From Hippasteria phrygiana (lineage: Eukaryota > Echinodermata > Asteroidea > Valvatida > Goniasteridae): a stretch of 64,000 bases of DNA. The stretch spans positions 384,501-448,500 of the forward strand of contig JAZGUH010000023.1 in the NCBI GenBank assembly GCA_037893225.1, given 5' to 3'. Below the pieces are notes generated by a model that saw only the letters and a program-made list of their open reading frames with translations, was not told the origin of the DNA and ran no database searches. Shown here one piece after another: positions 1 to 11,012 of the stretch (positions within the stretch are counted from its first letter, which is position 1; each line of letters opens with the position of its first letter). The position numbers were made by a program, and so were the translations under genes.

Positions 1-470
1 AAAATGGAGCAATTTAAAAAAAAAGAAATTAACCCCCCCCCCCCCCCCAAACTTGGATATGCCATGGTTCGATGCACTGTGTCGGGCTTGTGAAGACGAG
101 TGTATTTTACTTTTTTCCCGTTTGGAAAATCAGGCTTTTTTAGTTTGTTGAAGCTTTGCAATCGGCCTATTGCTTCAGTGTTGTCATCAGAACAATTCAT
201 TTTATTTGATGTAAATTGTCACCCCTCCCCGTACTGCCCGAAAAACCCAACCAGACGTCGAAATTTGTCTTTTTTAATGGGTGGGGTTGAACAAGTGGGA
301 GACGGGAGTAATGGCCCCTGTTCCGCCGCCAGTGGTAGTACTTTGGTTCTTCGAGCGGAAAAATCAGCATTGTATTTTTGTACAGGAGAAGGTGTTTTGT
401 CACAAGTCCGACATTTGGGGTGGGACAGAGATGGAAGACAATAATGGAAAATTACAAAATCTTATAAAAA
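1..470. other. Non-coding left edge
   Basis: It begins with an A-rich stretch and a run of 16 C near positions 33-48. I see no splice-flanked exon or recognisable repeat end. Short open frames here have no family resemblance. Confidence 0.5.
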
Positions 471-488
471 ATCATAAATCAAATTTTA

Positions 489-3340
489 GACTTCTGAAAT
501 TGCACAGAAGAGGTCTCCATTCCATGCTCTATCACTGTTGTAACATTTAGGGTAAATAATTTTTCGACTTGGCAAAAAAATTGTAAGGGGTACCCCTTGC
601 CGTTTTTATCAATTTTGGCCCCAAAACGACATTTTTCAAATTTGCCTGAAAATGATGAAAGAGATATTTTTAAATGTCAGTAACCCATTTGGAAGGTGAA
701 GAAAGCACAATAGGCCTTCTATCATATATCTTCAGAATTGTTTTCAATTTTATGAAAAATTATGAAATTTAATAAAAATCATAACAAATATAAATTTGAT
801 GTTAGACTTCTGAAATTGCACAAAAAGGTCTCCATTCCATGCTCTATCTCTGCTGTAACTTTTAGGGTTAATAATTTTTCGACTTCGCAAAAAAATTGTA
901 AGGGGTACCCCTTGCCGTTTTTATCGATTTTGGCCCCAAAACGAAATTTTTCAAATTTGCCTGAAAATGATGATAGAGATATTTTTAAATGTCAGTAACC
1001 CATTTGGAAGGTAAAGAAAGCATAATAGGCTTTCTATCATATATCTTCAGAATTGTTTTCAATTTTATGAAAAATTATGAAATTTTATAAAAATCATAAA
1101 GAAATCCAATTTTGATTTTAAGACTTCTGAAATTGCACAGCAGAGGTTTTTATTCCATGTTCTATATCTGCTGTAATTAATTTTTCGTCTCGAAAAAAAT
1201 GGTAGAGATATTTTAAAATGTCAATAACCCATTTGGAGGGATAACAAAAGCATACATGTATCTAATAGAAATATTGCAATTTTTCCAACATTATTAACAA
1301 TTACGAAATTTAAAAACAATCATAAAAACAAGTCTAATTTTGATTTCAGAATTCTGAAATTGCACAGAAAGGTCTGCATTCCATGCTCTATCTCTGTTGT
1401 AACATTTAGGGTTAATAATTTTTCGACTTGGCAAACAAATTGTAAGGGGTACCCCTTGCCGTTTTTATAGATTTTAGCCCCAAAACGACATTTTTCAAAT
1501 TTGCCTGGAAATGATTTTAGAGATATTTTTAAATGTCAGTAACCCATTTGGAGGGTAAACGAGGCATATCTGGTAGAAATATTGAAATTTTCCAATATTA
1601 TGAAAAATTATTTAAAAAAATAGAAAATCTAAATTTGATGTTAGACTTCTGAAATTGCACAGAAGAGGTCTTCATTCCATGCTCTATCTCTGTTGTAACA
1701 TTTAGGGTTAATAATTTTTCGACTTGGCAAAAAAATTGTAAGGGGTACCCCTTGCCGTTTTTATCAATTTTGGCCCCAAAACGACATTTTTCAAATTTGC
1801 CTGAAAATGATGAAAGAGATATTTTTAAATGTCAGTAACCCATTTGGAGGGTGAAGAAAGCACAATAGGCCTTCTATCATATATCTTCAGAATTGTTTTC
1901 AATTTTATGAAAAATTATGAAATTTTATAAAAATCATAAAAAATAATTAAATTTGATCGTTAGACTTCTGAAATTGCACAAAAAGGTCTCCATTCCATGC
2001 TCTATCTCTGCTGTAACTTTTAGGGTTAATAATTTTTCGACTTGGCAAAAAAATTGTAAGGGGTACCCCTTGCCGTTTTTATCGATTTTGGCCCCAAAAC
2101 GACATTTTTCAAATTTGCCTGAAAATGATGATAGAGATATTTTTAAATGTCAGTAACCCATTTGGAAGGTAAAGAAAGCATAATAGGCTTTCTATCATAT
2201 ATCTTCAGAATTGTGTTCAATTTTATGAAAAATTATGAAATTTTATGAAAATCATAAAGAAGTCCAATTTTGATTTTAAGACTTCTGAAATTGCACAGCA
2301 GAGGTTTTTATTCCATGTTCTATATCTGCTGTAATTAATTTTTCGTCTCGAAAAAAATGGTAGAGATATTTTAAAATGTCAATAACCCATTTGGAGGGAT
2401 AACAAAAGCATACATGTATCTAATAGAAATATTGCAATTACGAAATTTAAAAACAATCATAAAAACAAGTCTAATTTTGATTTCAGAATTCTGAAATTGC
2501 ACAGAAAGGTCTCCATTCCATGCTCTATCTCTGCTGTAACTTTTAGGGTTAACAATTTTTCGACTTGGCAAAAAAATTGTAAGGGGTACCCCTTGCCGTT
2601 TTTATCGATTTTGGCCCCAAAACGACATTTTTCAAATTTGCCTGAAAATGATGATAGAGATATTTTTAAATGTCAGTAACCGATTTGGAGGGTGAAGAAA
2701 GCACAATAGGCTTTCTATCATATATCTTCAGAATTGTTTTCAATTTTATGAAAAATTATGAAATTTTATAAAAATCATAAAAAATATCTAAATTTGATCG
2801 TTAGACTTCTGAAATTGCACAGAAAGGTCTGCATTCCATGCTCTATCTCTGTTTAGGGTTAATAATTTTTCGACTTGGCAAACAAATTGTAAGGGGTACC
2901 CCTTGCCGTTTTTATCGATTTTGTTAGATATTTTAGAATGTCAGTAACCCATTTTAGGATTTTAGAATTCTGAAATTGCACAGCAGAGGTTTCCATTCCC
3001 ATGTTCTATCTCTGCTATAATTTTAGGGCAGATTATTTTTCATCTCGAAAATTATTTTTTATCGATTTTAGCCCAAAACGTCATTTTTCAAATTTGCCTG
3101 AAAATGATTCTAGAGATATTTTAGAATGTCAGAATCCCATTTGGAGAGTAATAAAAGCATATCTGGTAGAAATATTGCAATTTTTCCAATATTATGAAAA
3201 ATTATGAGATTAATAAAAATCATAAAAAAATATCTAAATTTGATGTTAGACTTCTAAAATTACACAAAAAGGTCTCCATTCCATGCTCTGTCTCTGCTGT
3301 AACTTTTAGGGTTAATTGTTTTTCGACTGGGGGAAAATGG
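489..3340. repeat. Higher-order satellite block
   Basis: The phrase GACTTCTGAAATTGCAC (or a close variant) starts at about 489, 805, 1122, 1349, 1644, 1963, 2280, 2486, 2804, 2965 and 3249. Spacings run 316, 317, 227, 295, then 319, 317, 206, 318, so a four-part set of unequal monomers recurs every 1155-1160 bp. Each full monomer also has a fixed block around AAGGGGTACCCCTTGCCG, which is itself palindromic. The right end degrades: shortened monomers at 2804-3250 and an incomplete last copy. The small open frames in it repeat with the monomer and are not genes. Confidence 0.85.
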
Positions 3341-3454
3341 TAAGGGACGATTTTTGAATGTGCAGTTGGTTACGCCTGGATGATTGTCCTTGGTCGTCTT
3401 CCATGCTCGTGTATGTGTCCATGTAGGCCTACTTATTGTAGTGGAGAACTTCTT

Positions 3455-3835
3455 TTCAATTGTCCCATTGGTCCCCCATCCCATTGTTCCCCCCATCCCA
3501 TTGTTCCCCTGTCTCATTGGTCCCACCACGTTTAATAAATGGACTATGTTTAATCAGCTATCTTGAGTATATTTAGTTGTTGACTGCCGTCATCTGACCT
3601 TTAGTGACGCCAATCGGTCTCTGTGTGATTTCTCTTTCAGTTCATGCAGTTCATGCACTAGCTTGGTAATCAATTATTTAATTATTATTTAGTGAATAAT
3701 TAATTAATTAATTTCTGGATGAGCTATTAAGAAGAAGAAACTACGAGACGGGGGAGCAACGAGACGGGGGAGCAACGAGACGGGGGACCAACGAGACGGG
3801 GGACCAACGAGACTGGGGACCAATGACAAATGGTT
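3455..3835. repeat. Possible fold-back element with terminal minisatellite arms
   Basis: At 3741-3823 a 16-bp unit (ACGAGACGGGGGAGCA and variants) occurs about five times. Its reverse complement resembles the ATTGGTCCCCCATCCC-type repeats at 3455-3530, so the two arrays face each other across about 200 bp of AT-rich sequence. This looks like a decayed inverted-repeat element; I see no clear target duplication. Confidence 0.4.
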
Positions 3836-4074
3836 CGGACTTGCATTTGTTGTGATTTTAGCCCCAAAACGGCAATTTCTAAGTTTGTCTTCAAACTAAT
3901 CGTAGAAACACATAGGAGTGCCAGGAATGAGTTCTGGGAATTTTGTTTTCAACTAAGCCCTACTACACAAAAAGGACCTTGTTTTGTTCTACTGCGACAA
4001 TTTCTTCAACCCTAACTCCCTTGGGTGTGTGGAAATTCACTTTCACTCGGAAGGGAAAACCCAAAATCCCCGAT

Positions 4075-4398
4075 TGTTTTCAATGTGAACAAAGAAAACT
4101 GGCAGGAGCGGGATTCGAACCTGCGACCTCCGGAATACCGTACCGGCGCTCTACCAACTGAGCTGTCTTGCCCTTGGTTGGCGGTCTCCCAAATTGTCAG
4201 CATCTTTGTTGTGGTGGGTGCACCCAATTTCACGATACAACTTCTAACTAGCGCGCACCCGAACAAAGATACTGACAATTTGGGAGACCGCCAACATAGT
4301 GCAAGATAGCTCAGTTGGTAGAGCGCCGGTACGGTATTCCGGAGGTCGCAGGTTCGAATCCCGCTTCTGCCAGTTTCCTTTGTTCACATTGAAAATGT
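4075..4398. mobile_element. Inverted pair of tRNA-like units (fold-back)
   Basis: The left arm (about 4075-4225) is the reverse complement of the right arm (about 4247-4398). Each arm carries a tRNA-like module with a D-arm/A-box (TAGCTCAGTTGGTAGAGC) and a T-arm/B-box (GGTTCGAATCC), then a shared flank ending near TTTGTTCACATT. The anticodon region does not form a normal loop, so these are not functional tRNA genes. The transcript of either strand would fold into a hairpin about 150 bp long. Related units lie at 28448-28540, 50098-50250, 52090-52130 and 59289-59515. Confidence 0.75.
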
Positions 4399-4710
4399 AT
4401 TTAATTTACCTAGTCAGTTTCCCTTGTGGATTGTTTTACGAAGAATAACTTCAGTTTTTATTTAAAAAATGGACACAATAAACAAGCGAATAAACACATA
4501 TTTGCTGCGACAACATTTGAAACAGTTTACTAAAGTTGTTTTTCCCAAAGAAAAAAAATATTATAAATACATGTAGGGCCTACAGTCATCAGTCCAAAAA
4601 AGGGATTGTGGAATAAAACAAAATCTACAAATTGTAAACAAAATCACATTAACAAACATAGATTTTCTAGAACTCTACAAGCTGTGTTCTGCTTTGCAAC
4701 CAAAGTTATC

Positions 4711-4785
4711 AATAAGCCAGTTAGGAATTTCAACTGCGCATGTGCACAATGACATTTTATCCCGAATGACCCGCGTGACCTAATT
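4711..4785. mobile_element. AATAAGCC-family MITE, truncated
   Basis: It shows the family's left end (AATAAGCCAG followed by a TTTCAACTGCGCATG block) and the ATTTTATCCCGAATGACC core, then breaks off before the right end. Complete copies are at 7150, 7438, 13708, 30280 and 47562. Confidence 0.6.
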
Positions 4786-4798
4786 GTATTGCAAATTT

Positions 4799-4929
4799 GA
4801 GCAAGTTCGAGTGGCGACCATTTGTCGACCACTAGTCGATTTTGCCTGGTACCCAATATGTATTTCGTGTACAGGTTACCATGGAAAATCGACTAGTGGT
4901 TGACAAATAGTCGCCGCTCGAACTTGCTC
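4799..4929. repeat. 131-bp perfect-style palindrome
   Basis: GAGCAAGTTCGAGTGG at the left is mirrored by the reverse complement ending GAACTTGCTC at 4929, and CGACCACTAGTCGATTTT is mirrored in the second arm. The arms are about 55 bp with a loop near 4855-4875. It looks like a short fold-back MITE next to the truncated AATAAGCC copy. Confidence 0.7.
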
Positions 4930-5618
4930 TATCTGCTCTGAATACAAAGTATTTTATTGCTTTTGGACAAACGAAGAGTTTGGCCCAACAACTGTCCCGA
5001 GTGCTGATTTCACGAAGATGACTTAAAGAGTTCCAGTTTCCGTATCGTACAATGCAAAAACGCTCTCGCCGTTGACTCGTAATTTTGTTCGTTTGTTTCT
5101 TCATCAAAGCAACTAGCTTGTAGCCATTAATCTCCATAATGATCAATGCTTGTAGCCAATCACAAAGCAATGCACAGAGTTCAGAGGTCGCCGCGCCGGC
5201 GCAATGCTCGCGACCATTTTCATGGATGCCAACACATCTGATGTTTCCCCAGCTGGTCCATTCTGTCACCCAATCTCACATAAATTATATTATGTCCAAT
5301 CTCAAGCCCTGTCACGTGGTTTTTTCAATGTTTTCTAATTAGCCAACCACCGATCAATGACAAAGACAACACCGTGAGTTCAGAGGTCAAAGCGGCGGCG
5401 CTGTTACAGTTTGGCTTTCTGCAGCAGTAAATGCACATCCGGTGACCATGTAGGTGAAAGCAGGTTTTGCCAATACAGCCGAACAATCCACACCCTCTGG
5501 ACACGCCCACTAAGTGGCCACCTTTAGATATCAGGGTTTTCTGTATTTTGAAAGGAAATGTAGAAAAAAAGGAGAAATGTGTAACAAAACAAAAACAAAG
5601 AGAAAGTAACAATCAACA
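4930..5618. other. Intergenic, no feature recognised
   Basis: No exon-like frame with splice sites, no RNA gene and no clear repeat boundary. A phrase resembling GAGTTCAGAGGTC occurs twice (about 5178 and 5376), perhaps the remains of an old duplication. Confidence 0.4.
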
Positions 5619-5621
5619 ATA

Positions 5622-5829
5622 GGCATTTCTCAAACCCCTAAGTTGGGCTCGGGCTTCGGCTTCGCGTAATTTTATGTATCCACATTTGGCAAGATCTTGG
5701 ACATTGCTCCATGTACATCAGAGCCTGTTTGTTTATTTACATATTCAAGGCTTCAGATTGACAATTGGGCTGGGGAATAGCTGAAGACGAAGCCGAAGCC
5801 CGAGCCCAAGCCAGGGTTTAAGAAACGCC
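5622..5829. mobile_element. Short TIR element (GGCATTTCTCAAACC ends)
   Basis: The left end GGCATTTCTCAAACCC and right end GGGTTTAAGAAACGCC are inverted, followed inward by matching GGGCTCGGGCTTCGGCTTCG blocks. The trinucleotide ATA flanks both sides (5619-5621, 5830-5832), a candidate 3-bp target duplication as in PIF/Harbinger-type elements. Length is about 208 bp with no coding capacity. Confidence 0.65.
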
Positions 5830-6462
5830 ATAGGCCAACGGATTGTCATCGACTTTAATCACTAAACTGTTTTGTGTTCATTAAGGTCTACATTCTGCGA
5901 TTTCTTTATCTTTTTCTGCAACCAAACTACCACAAAACTGTAATCACTTTGCAGTCATAGTTTAATTGGAGGTGTTTGGTTGTAGATTAAAACGAAATAT
6001 GGTAGAGGTGGAGGGGGAGGTAGAGAAAACTCCTCGCTTTACAATAACCAAAAGCGTGTTGTAAAGAGTGCTGGGAACACAGAAAATTGATGGGTCATTT
6101 GGGAGACTTTGCCATAGACGCGTGCACCAATTTTTTTCAACTTTAATGTAACCTAACCCAAATATCCCCTGTCCTACCCCCACGAATTTTGGTATATTTT
6201 CGTTTTGGACCATCCTCTATCAATATAACTCACTTGCGACAGTAAAATTCTCACTCCTTAGGGGGGCTGGGTACTTGGGGAGACACTGAAATGTCTCCCT
6301 AATTCCACTTGTCTCCCTAAGGTATACAAAATGACGACAAAGTGTCTCCTTAAGGGTACTTTTGTCATTATAATAATTTAGGAAATTCACAATAAATTCA
6401 ATTAATAAGTAAAATAAGTAATATAAGACAAGGAATTGCACAGATTACGAAAATATTGCACA

Positions 6463-6562
6463 GAAAATATAACCCGATAAAGAAAATATAACGCGATAAA
6501 GAAAATATAACGCGATAAAGAAAATATAACGCGATAAAGAAAATATAACACGATAAAGAAAA
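6463..6562. repeat. 19-bp minisatellite
   Basis: About five copies of the unit GATAAAGAAAATATAACGC in tandem, with single-base variants (CCC and CAC for CGC). The frames open on the minus strand here are only the repeat read as codons. Confidence 0.85.
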
Positions 6563-7149
6563 TAAACGCACTACAAAAACGCACAACAAAACGCACTACA
6601 AACAAAACAAAAAAGCACTACAAACCATAAAAAACCAGCAGATAAACGCAAACAACGAAAACACACGGAAACAGGAGACAACCGGACAAACAGAAGACCA
6701 AGAAACAATGGACGAAACAAAAATCTGGGCTGCCTTGGAGAAGTAAGTAATTTGCAATCGTCCTTGTGAACTCACGTACCCTTAAACAAGGAAAATCTTC
6801 TGAACTTGCTTCGAATTTGTAAATTCTTCTATGGACTTGTCTGAGCCTGGGGTTTGTTTGTGGTTAAAACGAATCTTGGAGAGTTGCAAATTTTAAATAT
6901 ATATATATATTTTGTTTACTAAAACGGACAACATTTTTGGGAAACTTGGTGGTCCGACAAAAGCGTCAGACTGGTGGCGCGCGCGACTGTGATTGGTCAG
7001 TACGTCATGGGACTCTGCTTAATGCATCGGTCCACTGACCTATCGCCGTTTGCGCGTTCAGCGTGAAATTTAAATTAATGTGATTGGATATTTTTTTCGC
7101 AAGCTATGTTCACGCGATTCTACCGCGATATGTGAATTGGGCCTGTCCG
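6563..7149. other. Intergenic, no feature recognised
   Basis: AC-rich sequence, a short TA run at 6899-6910 and nothing gene-like. The ATG-containing stretch near 6708 is short and lacks any family similarity that I can see. Confidence 0.4.
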
Positions 7150-7370
7150 AATAAGCCAGTTCGGTATTTCAACTGCGAATGTGCACAAGGAGATTTTTAT
7201 CCCGAATGACCCGCGTGACCTAACGCGCGCGTGTGAATGCAAATGGTAGTCGCACAAGGCGCACGTGTTAAATTCAATCAGAATGGGCGTTCGCGTAACA
7301 TGGCGTGACATTACGTCAGCAATTTTATCCCGAATAACCTTTAACCTTTGCGATACCAAACTGGCTTATT
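7150..7370 (+). mobile_element. AATAAGCC-family MITE
   Basis: About 220 bp with inverted ends AATAAGCCAGTTCGGTAT and ATACC(A/G)AACTGGCTTATT. The interior has ATTTTATCCCGAATGACC near the left and TTTTATCCCGAATAACC near the right, with CACGTGTTAAATTCAATCAG in the centre. Non-coding. Confidence 0.8.
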
Positions 7371-7437
7371 GGCGGCTCGGGTTGCTAAGGGCAGCCATTT
7401 TGACGACCTAGCAACCCCAACCAACAACCGGAGCCGC

Positions 7438-7659
7438 AATAGCTAGTTCGGTATCTCGATAAAGTAGTAAAGGTTATTCGGGATAAAATTGCTGACGTAA
7501 TGATACGCGATGTTACGCGAACGCCCATTCTGATTAAATTTAACACGTGCGTGCTGTGCGACCATCTTGCGCGTTCATACGCTCGCCGTAGTTATCCAGA
7601 ATGACCCGTGACCCATGTCACTGTACACATGCGCAGTTGAAATACCGAACTTGCTTATT
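7438..7659 (-). mobile_element. AATAAGCC-family MITE, inverted neighbour copy
   Basis: It has the same core and ends as the copy at 7150 but in the opposite orientation, separated from it by 67 bp that themselves contain a small inverted repeat around GGTTGCTAAGG and CCTAGCAACC. The pair forms a large head-to-head structure. Confidence 0.75.
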
Positions 7660-10038
7660 CGACACGGCCGTACTTCTACCACTGATCTCTATGTAAACCA
7701 GATAGCGCATCGGCTGTTCAAGTTGAAGCCACCGACCGCCATGTTAACACTCCCAATACAATAGGTTTGTCAACCTTGTCCCCGGGGTCTACTTTCACCC
7801 TCGTTCTCCTTACATATAAATCAATGGTAAATTGAGAGTGTTAACATGACAGCTATACTGGCTTCAGGTACCCGTACTGCGATCGATGAGCTATCCAGTT
7901 TATATAGAAATCAGAAAATGTATCTACCTACCGAGCAGCCAAATCCCTCTTCACACGTGACTGTTTCCGCGCCCTGAAAAAGGGTGACGTCAGCGTATTC
8001 CGACGATGCTTCATGTACAGTAGAGTTGAAACATGTCGTATCACCAGCATCCACCATACCTGTAAAGAAATTTTTAAAAAGCTTTTACGGTCTATAAGTT
8101 GGCGGGAAAATATTTCGAACAGGTGCTTTCAGCGTTTCCCAGTTTAGGCAGAGTTATGTAAGAGTAGAACATTCCGTGGCGCTTAAGTGCTGACAACCTA
8201 ATCCGCTATATTTGCTACTAGTGTCTTTTAAATAAATATTTAATTCATTTTGAAACAAAGGTTCAACATAAAACTTCGACACTATACATGTACTCGTGCA
8301 CTTCTTAGTCTAATTTTACCAAAAAATGCGATATGTAAAAAGTGAATTACTACATGAAACACGGAAATGCCAAATATTGCATGGCAGTGCCAGGTTTCAG
8401 TGATATCGTAGGGTGAGCGAGGAGCAAAATTGCACACCTTTCTGCAACTGACCTGAAAATATATTTATACAAAAATATCTTCACAATTGCCTAATATTTA
8501 TGATAGCTTCAACTTAAATACATATGTAGGCCCTATATATATCCAAGCACAAAATGAACAAGTACTAATTTTGTCGCTTTTCTTTTCTTACGTTAAAAAC
8601 AATATTCAGCATTTTAAGAAATATCGCATTGGGCAACTGCCCATGTGCTGCCGCTACTGTTGGGCACATTTACCATTTTGTTCGAGAATATATAAAATCC
8701 ATTTACCAACACACAAACATCATAATACAGGTTATATATATAAAATACCTCCAGCACTGACTACAAAATATGGTTAACATAATCATTAAATTCCTAGGCA
8801 TATTCTTATAATTATTGTCAACTGACCATGAAGTGGATCTACGCCGACAAAGCGATTACGTCATCTTGCGCTTATAACTCGAAGGTCAGGTTGATTTTAA
8901 GCACATCGATTTTTTATTTCAACATGTACGTGTCGCATAATTTTTCCCATTTGACGCAAAGTCAGTTGGTCGAAACAAATTAAAAATAAAAAGGGTGCTA
9001 TACATGTATATGCCTACTGTTATTTGTGTGTGCGTAATTAAAGACTACATTTGTGCTATAAAAGGCACAAAAAACGTGTAAGGGTGAATCAACGTTACTT
9101 ATACTACACGGTGAGCGTGAATGATGGATAAATGTACATTTTTGTACATGGAGTACGAGTGGTTTGGATGGTGTGACGAGTTTTATTTCCTCATGTGCTT
9201 CAATAATAATATCCCTATTGATACACATCATAACTCAACCATTCTGAGTATTCTTTATGTTAAAATAATTCATAATGATACTTTAAGGGGTGTAAAGTTT
9301 TCTCGAGCCGCGTGCATGCTTGTGGGGAAAAATAAACATTGGACTTAAAACCAATGTGCACACAGACTTTAATTAATTAAATCCTTCTCTGGATCGTGTG
9401 TGGATATAACCTTTGAATGCATGCCCATTCTACATGCACTCATCACGGGTCATGTAAAAAATGCCAGGGTCACGGTGCTTCAGTTGTGGCCAATAGTTTG
9501 CACAGGGCCTCTTCTGAAAAATAAACAATTTCTTCAAATGTTCTAAAGCTGCTCCGTTTCTTTTGTAAATTATCAGTGCACATATCAATAAACTCATGCA
9601 TGTAAAATTATTTGAATAAATCGGCAAAGTGACTCACAAATGAATACTGCAATTAGTAGGACCGTAGGACAAAGCTGAACAGGAGTCATCTTGTACGAGA
9701 CAGGTGCATAATCGGCCTAATAGAAAGTAAACAAGAAGTCGTAAGTGTTAAATAGGACACGATAGGCCAGTGAAATTAAAAGGTCGTACTACCGCTTTTA
9801 TCCCATGGAAAGAGTTTACTTTTAATCCCCACCAAAATGGGTCAGGAACAGCAAACCTGGGAAAATAACCAATTGAACTGTCTATAAACATGTGCAACCT
9901 GTTATTTCAAGATTTATATCAGCAAAATCCCGTAAAAATAAGGGAAAAATGTATAAGTGAACAGTTCGAGTGACTATACACACAGGAGCAACACAGAAAA
10001 ACAAACTTTCTCAAATCCATTTTCCCGATTAAACTTAA
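7660..10038. other. Long intergenic stretch without recognised genes
   Basis: AT-rich sequence. I read both strands and saw no exon with conserved protein, no tRNA and no repeat with clear ends. Several short frames (for example 8487-8777 and 9121-9348) have no recognisable composition. Confidence 0.4.
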
Positions 10039-10642
10039 TTAAAGGGACACATTGCTTTGGATTTTGCGATTTGGGCTAAAAAACTGAAATGGATATGGTT
10101 GGGAAGCTTTTTTAAAAGTAGAATATAAAGATTCACATAACTATCACTTTAAATTGCGTGTTTTTTGTTTAATTTCGTGACAAATAACGGTCTGCCATTT
10201 TGTAGAACCAAATTTTTGACAAAATGGCGGACCGTGTTCACCAGTCGTATTTCCAGTCGCAGCTGGTTGAAGTACGTTCTGTTGATCCATTTTGATGTAC
10301 TGTGGCACAGCGCGCAGCACTGGCGATATGTGTCGCGAGGTAGAGCATGGTACATGGCGATCATCTAGTAGGTTTACAAGGCCACTGGCTGCGGCGCCAG
10401 CCTAAAGACTCATACAGCGTATTTTGCGCATTATTTAGACGGTGGTATTTACTACTGGAAATAAGTCTATGTTTCGCGGGTCAGATGTCAGGGGTTAGAG
10501 GTCAATTGTTTGTTTTGTAATCACTGCTCACTAATTACAACACACTATACGTGTTTCTTTGCATTAACAACTCTTATAAAAGATAAAGAACATTTTCAAA
10601 CAGCAAAATTTCATGACATTTGAAGGCAATGTGTCCCTTTAA
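10039..10642. mobile_element. TTAA-flanked TIR element (AGGGACACATTGC ends)
   Basis: TTAA at 10039-10042 is followed by AGGGACACATTGC; the reverse complement GCAATGTGTCCCT precedes TTAA at 10639-10642. TTAA duplication with terminal inverted repeats is the hallmark of piggyBac-type transposition. At about 600 bp it has no transposase frame. Inside, a shorter inverted pair lies around TCTGCCATTTTGTAG and CAAAATGGCGGACC. Confidence 0.75.
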
Positions 10643-10858
10643 AGTCAAAGAATTTAAAGTTGTGTCAAGTGTAAATACAATATTGAACACATGTCTATTT
10701 TTCAAGATTTTGCTGTCTCTGATCATGGAGGTAGTTTACTACCTCCATGCTCTGATAGATTTTGGTGGGGACAGTAAACTGTTCCCAGCCCTATACGAAC
10801 TAGTTTCATGATATTAATAAAATCATGGACGGGGAATCAGAACGCATATGTTCCTCCA

Positions 10859-11012
10859 TAGACAACTTCGCAAATACCGCCTGGTTGAGACGTCACAATG
10901 GTAAAAAGGCATTGTGGGAAGGAAATATCAATCTCATTCCTTCCCACAATCCCTTTTAACCATTGTGACCTACGTCTCAACCTTGCGGTATTTATATTTG
11001 CGAAGAAGTCTA
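10859..11012. repeat. Long hairpin palindrome
   Basis: TAGACAACTTCGCAAATACCG at the left is mirrored by CGGTATTTATATTTGCGAAGAAGTCTA at the right. The central blocks GAGACGTCACAATGG / CCATTGTGACCTACGTCTC and GGCATTGTGGGAAGGAA / TTCCTTCCCACAATCCC also pair. The arms are about 70 bp around a short loop. Confidence 0.7.

Noticed and set aside
762..2679. Three nearly identical 60-78 aa frames
   Set aside because: They repeat with the satellite monomer and have no start context or protein similarity.
4094..4376. Two divergent tRNA genes
   Set aside because: A and B boxes are good, but the anticodon arm and acceptor stem do not pair properly, and multiple dispersed copies share flanks, so these are repeat elements.
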